A stretch of 64,000 nucleotides of DNA from Dolomedes plantarius (taxonomy: Eukaryota; Arthropoda; Arachnida; Araneae; Dolomedidae). Under the pieces are notes generated by a model, which was not told the DNA's origin, made no database searches, and worked only from the letters and a program-made list of their open reading frames with translations. The stretch lies in NCBI GenBank assembly GCA_907164885.2, contig OU015490.1:213279344-213343343 (forward strand), read 5' to 3'. A program made the translations under genes and the position numbers. Numbering within the stretch: position 1 is the stretch's first letter; every line of letters starts with the position of its first letter. Shown here piece by piece: positions 53,511 through 64,000 of the stretch.

Positions 53511-54006
53511 AAAATAAAATTTATACGTTCATAAAAAAATATAGTACAGGGATATTTTCATGAAACTTCTTGACATTGTTGGTAAATAATATAAATATGT
53601 TCTCCTAGTGGGATTTATGTTTATTTGTACTTCGAAGGAATATTTTTCAATTTATACCTAATGTATCGTTTGGGTCAGTATGACCCAATGCAAAAAATCA
53701 TTTATTTTTACTCAAACATGTTCCCTTTTGTTTGGAATAATTCAAAAGAAAATAATAAAAATAGTTTCTCTAATTTATCCTATATTATTTCTCTATTTTA
53801 TCTCTAAATTTATCTCTAATTTTCGAAAAGTACTTCATTGATGTATGTGTTTGGTCACATGACAAGAGAGCGTGTGCAAGGTCAAAAAGTTGATACGATT
53901 TGCAGGGGGCCAAAATATTTGCTCTTATTGCAACGTTTCTTTTTTTCTGCTGTATTTCACTTTCTGATATACTGTAAAAGAGTTGTGCCTGTAAATGTGA
54001 AAAAAA

Positions 54007-55666
54007 ATGGCGAATCGCATAAATTTGAGTCACGCTGATATAGCTAAACTAATAGAAGCTTCTGACAGCGAAGAAGTATCCGAGTATGAAAATCATACAA
54101 GTGATGAAATTGAGAGTGAAAGTTCTGACAACGATTTTGATACCGATATTCAACAAATGAACTATAAAAAGAGTATTCAGTCCAAGAATCGTGAAATAAA
54201 GTGGAAGTTTGATCCACTGCCACATTCTTCTCAATCAACAGCTTCGAATATTATAAAAACTTCTCCATGGGTCACAAGATATGCAACGGCAAGGATAACA
54301 GACGTAAAAAGTGCATTTGAGATAGTATTCAATTCTACGAAAACGAAATCATAAAAATGACTAATATTGAAGGAAAAAAGGTTTATGGAAAAATGTGGAA
54401 AAATGTCGAAAGTAAAACTTTTCAAGCATATATTGGATTATTATTTTTAGCTGGTGTTTATAAATCATATGGAGAATCAACAAAAAGCTTATGGGATAAA
54501 GAAACTGTCAGAAATATATTTCGTGCGACAATGTCCCTTGAAACATTTTGCACCATATCGAGAGTTATTCGTTTTGATAATAAATCCACTCGTCAAGAAA
54601 GAAGAAATTTGGATAAATTAGCGTCAGTGCGAGATATCTGGGAAAAGTGGATAGAAATTCTACCAAAATTATATAATCCGAATGAAAATATTACTGTAAA
54701 TGAACAATTAGTAGGATTTCGTGGCCGATGTCCTATCAAACAGTATATACCGAGTAAGCCATCTAAATATGGGATCAAAATATGGACTTTATGTGACAGT
54801 AAAACTTCGTATGTACTGAAAACACAAATTTACACTGGAAAAGAACAAGGGTCAAAGCCAGAGAAAAATCAGGGAATGCGAGTAGTGTGTGATCTTACTT
54901 ATGGGTATTCGGGGCACAATATTACATGTGATAATTTTTTCACATCTTACAACTTAGGACAACTTCTTCTAAAGCCGAAAATGACTATGCTTGGCACCAT
55001 TAGAAAAAATAAATCAGAAGTTCCTGAAAAAATGCCAAACAAAGAAGTTCACAACTCATTATTTTATTTTACAGAAGACGCAACAGTTATAAACTACATC
55101 CCAAAAAAGAACAAGAATGTTATTCTTATGAGCACTTTGCATCATGACAAAGAAGTTAGCAACAGACCTGACAAAAAACCATTAATAATCTTTGATTATA
55201 ATTCAACTAAAGGGGCTGTGGATACTCTTGATCAACTTTTAAACACGTACACTTGTAAATAAAAACAAATCGCTGGCCCATGATAGTATTCTATAACATG
55301 CTTGATACTTCTGCGTACAATGTATTTGTTCTATGGACTTCAATACATAGTGAATGGAATGACAACAAATTGACCAAACGAAGGCTATTTTTAGAAGAAC
55401 TAGGAAAATCACTCATTTTTCCACACATTGAGGCAAGGCCACACCTACCAAGAAGTGAGGACTCAATAAAAATAGTGAAAGGAATACAGAGAAAAGTGAA
55501 AAACGTACCATTTGGATCTGCTGAGAATACTTCATTGTGTATCAAACGTGCAAGGTGCAAGCTCTGTCCATCAAGCAATGGCAACAAAACTAATATGTTA
55601 TGCTGCAATTGTAAGAATCACATTTGCACATCTCATGTAAGATATTACTGCTCAAATTGTAAATAA
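54007..55666 (+). pseudogene. PiggyBac (PGBD4-like) transposase, frameshifted
   Basis: Starts MANRINLSHADIAKLIEAS with an acidic leader (54007-54354). A frameshift at about 54330-54354 moves to YENEIIKMTN and a long frame (54357-55262): SFQ-like TFQAYIGLLFLAGVYKS, then ENITVNEQLVGFRGRCP, where the first catalytic Asp of the DDD triad is Asn. YSGHNITCDNFFTSYN carries the second Asp and GAVDTLDQLL the third. A second break near 55262 leads to FYNMLDTSAYN (55280-55666) and a Cys/His-rich tail CKLCPSSNG ... CCNCKNHICTSH ... YYCSNCK, the zinc-binding C-terminal domain. Close to full length, so a fairly recent copy, but inactive. Confidence 0.95.
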
Positions 55667-55927
55667 AGGTATGTTTCAATTTCGAATATTTTTCTGTTAT
55701 TTTTATAGATTATTATTATTGTAAGTTTCAAATTAAAATATTTTTCTGTTATTTTTATAGATGCTTTATATTATTAGATCTATTTTTAAACTTAAATTAC
55801 TATTGTTTAAACCATTTCTTAAATGGCACCTGTCATTTACTGCAAGAAAGGTTAGTTTTCTGAATTGGGTCATATTGACCCGAACGCTACATACGTGGAG
55901 TAAATACGAACAGAACAGCAGGGTTAA

Positions 55928-56767
55928 ACATTTTTTTTTTCCTTTAAAATTTCATTTTACAAATTATCATTAAGCACATATGTTTTAAAATAATCATTTA
56001 ATTTTCTTTTCACATTGTTCTTTTTTAAAATTTTATACCTTTAATTTGCTTGAGAAGAGAAAAAAAACTTGTTGAAAAGTACATTACGTGATGGATCCCT
56101 GGAAAAAGCTGAAGAATCCTCCTTGTGATGGCCGACGCCCATGGCGATTTTGTTTTGTGTTTGAACACACACCAGAAAAACCTGCTGATTATCTGGGAAA
56201 ATGTACCCAGCCCGAAGAAACTATTAGCTGAATACAACTTGATGTTCCACGGCACCGGAAAAACACTGAATATCGAAAACGGTGTCCGCGATGAAATCTT
56301 TCGTATCACACTGCAGAAAACAAATCACATAAATTACGTTTTGTCTCACTGAAATCTCTGGGAAAGTTTTATACCCAGATATGAACATCGGCATCTCACG
56401 GTACTGTAGTGGAAAATCTCCTTTCTGAACGAGGAGCAGACACATCCCGAATAATAGAAATGCACACGATGATGAAGACGAATGGCAGACATCAACGTCA
56501 AGGAAAGCGCCTCGGAACGTGAAGACGGTACATGTTGTTCTCGCTGGCATCATTCAGCTTCAAAAAAAATCTCCAACGCAATCCACTCGCAACGAAAATT
56601 GGAAATTTCACTTTCCACCAACGTAGCACGCCGTCAGGAGAATGGGAGATCGAAAACTGGACAAATTCAACCAATTTAATAAATTTAATAATAACTTTTT
56701 GTTTAAACGGCTTAGGGGTGATTTAATTTTCTCCCTCTCGAAGATTACTGGATCCTGCTCGACTTTA
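55928..56767 (-). other. Internal region between the piggyBac and the 5' LTR
   Basis: Corresponds in position to 36552-37150 of copy A. It contains several short in-phase segments starting atggc(c/t)gac on the plus strand in both copies, with little similarity beyond. No gag or zinc knuckle was recognised on either strand. Confidence 0.4.
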
Positions 56768-57301
56768 TGACGAAGTTAAATTCTCGCAATCCCTCCAAAC
56801 TCGTTCCCAGTAATACTTACTCTTAAAATATATGCCGTCAGAACAATCGTAGGCCTGTGGAATTAAACACACTTAAATTACAACCAAATCCTTTATTCAA
56901 ATTACTGAATAATTACCCGATTCATTCTGTGCCATTTTCGATCTCTGATCTCGTGTGACGCGCACTACTTCTCAGTGAGGTACCCAAGAACGCTCTGCTA
57001 AATCTTTTGTTAAAACTCAAGCGACGAATCTTCGCGCATGCCCTGTGAAAAAATCCAGAACTCACCCCACGTCTAGTATTATGAAACAGCTTTCACTTCT
57101 CGAACGCCGATGCTTGCTTCTAAAAATACACTCGTTCGTCTGACCACAACGCGTCAAGGCTACATCTCAAAAAGGATTCTCTTTCCCAATTCACGCGAAA
57201 CACTCCAATTGACAAATGATAGTGCTCGGTGCCAAAATATAAATTATCCTGAAGCCCCCTTTAAAATTTTGTTTACTTATTCTTTTCCCACTAATTCCTT
57301 G

Positions 57302-57304
<3 letters not shown>
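56768..57304 (-). repeat. 5' LTR of the noncoding LTR element
   Basis: On the plus strand it runs tgacgaagtt...ccttgaca. It is the direct-repeat partner of 49601-50212, diverged by scattered substitutions and about 75 bp shorter. TTTATT at 56892-56897 is on the minus strand AATAAA. Confidence 0.9.

Positions 57305-57360
<56 letters not shown>
57305..57360. repeat. (TA)n tract, right side of the nested LTR element
   Basis: Starts tacatata directly at the LTR end and reaches the fold-back mariner. Confidence 0.97.
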
Positions 57361-59130
<1,770 letters not shown>

Positions 59131-59150
59131 CTGTTATTGTATCTTGATGT

Positions 59151-59356
59151 TAATCTTACGAAAGTGAATCGAAAAAAAAATATATTTCATTTCAATCTTC
59201 AGATTTTGAATTGGTTCGTAAAATGCTGCAAGAGGAGAATGGTGATGATGAAACTACGGTGGATTATGTTGATTTTGATGTTGATTTTGTCAAATCAAGA
59301 AACGAGAACCCCGGCACTGAACAAGGAATAACATTTCATTTCATCGTTATCTGATA
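59151..59356 (+). CDS. Short acidic open frame, unrecognised
   Basis: About 67 codons without a start Met, including SSDFELVRKMLQEENGDDET and VDYVDFDVDFVKSRNENPG. Strongly acidic, reminiscent of piggyBac leaders but with no diagnostic motif. It could be chance or a decayed exon. Confidence 0.2.
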
Positions 59357-59930
59357 GCAATAATTGGAGCTTACACATTTGATTTCGTAATTCTGATTGT
59401 TCTATATCAGTTGCGGATACCTTTACAATTTCACCAATTTCCATATCAACTAAGACATTACCTATGCTGCACATTTATATACGATTTACTGTAATAAAAT
59501 TCATTTTAAATAAAAAAATGGCTATGATTTTAAACAAAGACCCCTTTGCTCATATATACTAGTTTGATTAAACCTATAATGTTTAAAACGTAATGTTGCA
59601 ATTTGAATCTATGCAAAAAGATGGGTGAATTTATTCCCTTGAGATTTAACGCCAGTAATGTAACCAATCGACCATTCCGTTAATATTGAAATGACACTTA
59701 TAGCGGTAACACCATACATGAAAATGCCTGATATTAAACTTTCATTTATATGGTACTTATGGTTCTGAGATCAAGCATTTTCAAATTTTGGTTTTAATAA
59801 TCTACTGATTTTTGGTGTTTTTATATCAACTTAATACGGAAACACTAAATATTATTACAGTGTTATCTCTTTTGAGCATTGCTTAAAAAGTCAGTGATTC
59901 CGAAATTTCAGACATATAAATGTACTTGAA
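59357..59930. other. AT-rich, nothing recognised
   Basis: No similarity to known families or to other parts of the window. Confidence 0.4.
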
Positions 59931-59950
59931 AAAATAAATACAAACACACA

Positions 59951-59975
59951 TATACATAAATAAATAAATAAATAA

Positions 59976-60050
<75 letters not shown>

Positions 60051-60051
60051 A
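59951..60051. repeat. Compound microsatellite (AAAT)n-(TA)n-(TG)n
   Basis: About six aaat units, about 20 TA and about 12 TG. Confidence 0.96.
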
Positions 60052-60830
60052 ACATTAACGAACTGATGTGATGAAAACTTCCCAGATGTCGCGAGTTTAT
60101 TCATTCGCAGGATGATGATTTAATCCATCTGAGCAATAAATAATTTGTTGAATTATCAAGTACCTTTGCGTTAGTTTAAATTTGTAAGAAACAAATTCGA
60201 AAAGTGAATTTACCAAGTCATTTCATGCTTCAAAGAAAAATCAGAGAATACTTGTACGCTGTAATGAGATTATTGTTGAGAAATTCTAGGAAAATGAAAT
60301 ATGATTAATCATTTCAGCGAAAATCACCTAGCCATATCCTGGAATGAAATTAGTTGTGCAGCAATTTCAGAAGCTGAGCATAATGGTAAGGTAATCTAAC
60401 TGAATGCTCAGATTCCAAGAGAAATAAATAATTAAACCTGAAGAGTAGATTTTAAAAAAATTAACCTTGTAATGGGTTATTTAAATGTGAGTTGATATTG
60501 ATAGATTAATTCCTTTACAGGCAGAAAAATAATGAAGAGCATTAGATATATAGTATTGAAATCTCATGAAGAGTATAACTTAATGAATCTAATTTTTAGT
60601 CGAAATGCTCAATTACCAGGAAAAACTGCTGTTTGAATTTCAATTAATTTTTATCCTTATCTGATTGCAGTATTTGGCAATTGCCTATTTGATATTTTAC
60701 GACGATTGAAACTATAACATTTGTGTAAATCTTTACGGTTAGTATCATGTTACATATTATTTAATGCACTGGTTTTTATTGATCAGAGAACAACAATTCT
60801 AAAAAAAAGTTATCAGTGATCTCCCAACAA
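60052..60830. other. AT-rich, nothing recognised
   Basis: No long open frame, hairpin series or repeat relation was noticed. Confidence 0.4.
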
Positions 60831-60833
60831 CAT

Positions 60834-61690
60834 ATATATATATATATATATATGTAACAAGAAAACGCGTCTTTCTAAATTACTTTACTTTAAAGCGTAT
60901 TCTAAATTCTCTTTTTAATAAAGCACGACTCCTTTTCCAAAAATTGCGACCTAAAAGTAAAGTAAGTATAATTTATCGTAGCCCTGCAGATCATTAAGCA
61001 GGCATGTGAAGTATCTGAACTCAATAACATCCCCAGAGATGAGTGTTCAAAGTTTATGAGATTCCAAATGTCAGTATAGTGTCAAAATTCTTGAAGAGCC
61101 CTCGAACACTCTGAAATTATGTCTTTTTTAACGTCAAAAACCCACTTTGCAAGAACTTTATGGGCCACTTATCCTATGCCCAGTTCAACAGTTCACGGTT
61201 TTAACAAGCGCGGTATCTAGCAGTAAAGTCCCCGATAAACTTAAGTGGATACGTGAACTCCACGAATCTAAAGTCGCCCAATTAAAAATTAAGTAGTTTA
61301 GGCCCTCTGGCGAAAATATGGCAAAACACCCATTTAATATTGCATGAACGCAAGACTTTTCCTTCTCTTCGTTTCTAACTTTTGTTGCTGTCGGACCTGC
61401 GGTCCGCTCCTGTATGTAATCCGCGTCCCGTCCTGGCATGGACGCCGGACAAGTCATGTGGCCGCTGCAGCCTTCGTACTGCCTACTGATTGAATAAAGG
61501 TGATTTCCTGGATATCATCGGAAATGTTTATTCCTCTTCTATGGATACGTGTGTTATTCTCCTAAATTTGCTTCCCTGGATCAACACTCCGCCCGACTGC
61601 ATCTCTCCAAGTGTGCGCAGCGATTTACTACTGCATGATCAACACCCTCGAGCCGACTGCATCTAAATTTTCCAAATGTGATTATTATCA
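60834..61690. other. Short TA tract followed by an LTR-like, less AT-rich segment
   Basis: After TA, tgtaacaagaaaacgcg opens a segment that is GC-richer at 61180-61480 and carries gaataaaggtg near 61493. A minus-strand 90-codon open frame at 61185-61457 has no recognised domain. A solo or partial LTR is possible but unproven. Confidence 0.25.
61579..61680 (+). repeat. 58-bp tandem duplication
   Basis: gatcaacactccgcccgact followed by gcatctctccaagtgtg (from 61579) recurs as gatcaacaccctcgagccga followed by ctgcatctaaattttccaaatgtg (from 61637). Confidence 0.8.
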
Positions 61691-61700
61691 CATATATGTA

Positions 61701-61728
61701 CTAGCTGAGTGGCAACCCGATGGGTTGC
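61701..61728 (-). mobile_element. Helitron-like 3' terminus
   Basis: On the minus strand a hairpin gcaacccatcgggttgc is followed by cactcag and a terminal CTAG, then T. A short hairpin 7-12 bases before CTRR with insertion between A and T is the Helitron 3' signature. The element would extend rightwards, where no coding was recognised. Confidence 0.5.
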
Positions 61729-63385
61729 TTTTTCGATTTAAAATGAAATAGTTTCATATCTTAAAGATTAAAAACCGTTTAATCACTTTAAAAAATATAT
61801 TAGAATTTTTATAAAACGAAATAATAATTTAAAATTTTCTTTCTCAAATTTCGGTTTTTGGCTTTTGAAATAATTCTTTCAAATTTCCGTTTTCAAATTT
61901 TCCTTTTTAGGCAAAAAAGAAATTCATTCAATTAGAAAAAAATCTAAAGGTTTTAACTTCTCATTTCCTAAAACTAAAATTATTTCTGGTACTTTAAAAC
62001 TATTTTTGGATTTCAATTATTAAATGACTCGTTCTCAGACTCGTTCTCAACTAATAATTTTTCCTTTTGGCAACTGAGCAGAATTCCTTTAGAAGAGTAC
62101 AGTTCCTGGGTCTATTCACACCTGTCGCAAGATGCTTATTATGAATGTATATGTGCTCAATAGAAAAAAATCTTAAGTTAAATTAAGTTTAAAGTTACCA
62201 GTTATATTAATATAAAAAATTAAGTTCAAAACATTCAAAGAGTAAGATAAATTTAAATATTACAAATATATTAAGATTAAATAAAATAAGATTGAAATGA
62301 AGAATTAAAAAGAATTAAAGAAAATAAGTTGAAATTAACTATAAAGTTACGGAAAAAATGGCCCTCATCAAACAAGATGGAAATTTTGCATGATAAAAGA
62401 AAAAAAAGCCCTGTACAGGGACAAACAATTCGTAATGAGATGATTGCAGAGTTCCGGAAGGGAAAACAAAAAATAGCAAGATTCGGAAAATTGGAAGATG
62501 AGACATCACCTGGGACCGAACACACAAAGTAGGGTTTACTAAGTCAGTGTGATGGCACTGCGCTACAGCACCACACAAGCAGGTGAGTAAGACGGGAGGT
62601 ATATCGCGGTAAGGCCGAATGTAAATATTAAATCTCATGCGTGGAAAAAGTGCTTAAAAATAGAAAGACAGTTCTGATGAATTCAAAATTGGTGGTGGAA
62701 GAATCTTCATCCTTTGCTCATTAATTAGAACCAAATTTCACAAGCTTGCTGGAATTATTAGTGAGTAAAATGATAAGTCGAAAAATTACGAACTCGGCAT
62801 TCAGATAAAAGTGAGTTTTGCAAGTACGCTTTTTTTTATTAAATGTATTTGGTATATTTTGGAAGCGGGACATCTAGCAAATGTCGATAAATCATAAATT
62901 TGACATTAATAGGTGCAGAAATCCGAAATATTTTTCCATCAAAATTATCGATTTCGTGAAATTCGAAAAATTGCTCTGGGGAAAAAGCTTCGTTTGCAAT
63001 GAAAATGATTTTAACTTTATAAAAATGTGTACATCCTTAAAGATGAAGAGTTGTAAAACACATGGAAATAAAAAAATTGCCGATTGGTGGGCGGAAAAGT
63101 TTAATTTTGCATGCATCAAAATAGTGGAGATTTGCGAAACGGAAAGGAGTTACCCACACGGAATGTCAGCTGTTTCTACTGTCCGCTTCTTTTGAGTTCG
63201 GCGGTTTTAATTTAATAATTTAAAAAAGTTTAAAGTTTTGAAAGTTGAGGATAGCATCAGTGCAAGCGTCTTGTCCGTCTGCGTATATCGGTACCAATCG
63301 CGATATCCTGTAATGCTCGGTTCGCGAGATTATCTCTTCCCCGTGTCTGCTCACTAAGTAACATACATTTGTTTACCTTCAGCTG

Positions 63386-63388
<3 letters not shown>
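61729..63388. other. Unassigned sequence, possible Helitron interior
   Basis: AT-rich with t-rich short repeats at 61840-61990. Two plus-strand open frames, 62329-62532 (67 codons, Lys-rich) and 62881-63195 (104 codons, starting MSINHKFDINRCRNPKYFSI), have no recognised domain and are probably fortuitous. gcaggtgagt at 62579-62588 looks like a splice donor, but no exon is evident. Confidence 0.35.

Positions 63389-63450
<62 letters not shown>
63389..63450. repeat. (TA)n microsatellite
   Basis: About 31 units. 63451-63900 beyond it is AT-rich with nothing recognised. Confidence 0.98.
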
Positions 63451-63452
<2 letters not shown>

Positions 63453-63901
63453 CATATCCACAGACACTCTTGAGTTCAGCAAACAATATCTCTGAAATGA
63501 TCTCTTTTGAATACATGAGAAATAAATTACTTATAAATTTATGTTTTTTTTTAACTATTAGCTTCAGAGAGCGATAATTGTATTTTAAATAAACATGTTT
63601 CAAAACACAAGTTTATATTAATATGATTTCACTAAATTGGAATCCGTTTTTAATATGTAAATATAGTAAAATGTATTCAGCTTTAATTAAATTTCTGATC
63701 TCTGCAATAGCTAACATGCATTTTGGGGTAAGTCTGAAACAGTGCGTTTGGAAAAAAAATTGCTATTTTTTATTTTTAAGAGAAAAAAGTTATTGTAGAG
63801 TTTATTGAATAAATTATGCAGCAAGTTCATTGCGGTAAATCTGCTCTTAATACAAGATTTTGTTAAATATATCCTATTTATTTAAATGAGATAATAAGAA
63901 C

Positions 63902-63978
63902 GGGCACCGGGTAGACCTGTGGTAGCTCGTCGGCTTTCCGAGCACAGGGATATCGGTTCGAATCCCGACAATCGACTT
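63902..63978 (+). mobile_element. tRNA-derived SINE head, cut by the window edge
   Basis: Contains a perfect pol III B box ggttcgaatcc (63955-63965) and an A-box-like tagacctgtgg about 44 bases upstream, the normal tRNA spacing. The stretch from gtggtagctcg to the B box parallels a tRNA-Gly-type layout. An anticodon-like stem gctcg...cgagc is present, but the loop is 9 bases and the acceptor ends do not pair, so a working tRNA is unlikely. The SINE body would lie beyond the window. Confidence 0.5.
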
Positions 63979-64000
63979 TAAATTCTTTCTGTTCTAAGCC

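Larger units (their letters stand above)
53480..55923 (+). mobile_element. PiggyBac-like transposon, nearly complete
   Basis: 17-bp perfect ends ccctgctgttctgttcg at 53480-53496 and 55907-55923. TTAA is duplicated at 53476-53479 and 55924-55927, with the empty TTAA in copy A at 36548-36551. 2444 bp. One transposase gene spans 54007-55666. Three sub-terminal palindromes of the form gggtcaNNNtgaccc are listed separately. Confidence 0.97.
49601..57304 (-). mobile_element. Noncoding LTR retrotransposon (LARD-like) with three nested insertions
   Basis: Two LTRs in direct orientation (49601-50212 and 56768-57304) enclose an internal region that matches copy A (34990-37150) and encodes no gag or pol. 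A run of ten C at 50218-50227, right after the left LTR, is a polypurine tract on the minus strand. AATAAA lies in both LTRs on the minus strand. Orientation is therefore minus, with the 5' LTR on the right. No convincing primer-binding site was found at 56740-56767. Nested are a pogo-like element, a tailed insert and a piggyBac. Removing the pogo-like and piggyBac elements leaves about 3.9 kb. Both outer ends lie in TA repeats. Confidence 0.85.

Overview
This window looks like AT-rich, repeat-dense arthropod nuclear DNA, and I found no recognisable host gene. The best guess is a spider or another arachnid. That rests only on the transposon families: Tc1-like, mariner-like, pogo-like, hAT, piggyBac, Ty3/gypsy with a tRNA-Pro-like primer site, BEL/Pao, and a TE-like protein family I know mainly from arthropod assemblies. 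It has not been checked by search. About two dozen (TA)n tracts, many over 80 bp, are scattered through the window. Open reading frames made of alternating Tyr and Ile are only translations of these tracts.

Layout. 0.4-8 kb: a locally tandem noncoding repeat, with an inverted copy at 390-660. It is interrupted by a decayed Tc1 element (921-2174), a pogo-like MITE (3720-4048), a Helitron-like 5' end (4701) and a non-LTR tail (about 7524-7990). 9.9-14.9 kb: a complete but broken Tc1 element (9926-11331), a pogo-like remnant, an internally deleted mariner-like element with perfect 31-bp ends (12621-13323) and a hAT element with 8-bp target duplications (13894-14883). 15-27 kb: non-LTR and piggyBac fragments, then a gypsy retrotransposon (16954-about 26938) whose 5' LTR and pol remain, with a piggyBac element (18478-19949) inside it. 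27-31 kb: a fold-back mariner derivative carrying a TTAA-flanked MITE, and noncoding families named X and Y here. 31.9-37.6 kb: a BEL/Pao gag-pol pseudogene split by a hAT MITE (34290-34798) and abutting a noncoding LTR element (copy A). 38-46 kb: second copies of X and Y, a mariner-like element with about 200-bp inverted ends (40527-42317) and a Tc1-like element (43849-45431). 47-58 kb: a 370-bp near-perfect palindrome between (TA)n tracts, a pseudogene of an unclassified TE-like family, then a nested island. In that island a noncoding LTR retrotransposon (49601-57304, minus strand) contains a pogo-like element (50986-52307), a short tailed insert and a nearly full-length piggyBac (53480-55923). 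A fold-back mariner follows (57361-58099). 58-64 kb: mostly unassigned sequence, with a Helitron-like 3' end at 61701 and a tRNA-derived SINE head at the right edge.

No genes cooperate in a host pathway here, and every recognisable coding region is a broken transposase or retroelement protein. Two patterns stand out. First, many elements lie exactly at the border of, or split, a (TA)n tract. These include two LTR elements, for which TA-only targeting is not the general rule. Second, there are many palindromic or fold-back elements, some built from pieces of mariner transposase genes. Paralogous copies inside the window supply empty sites that confirm several insertions.
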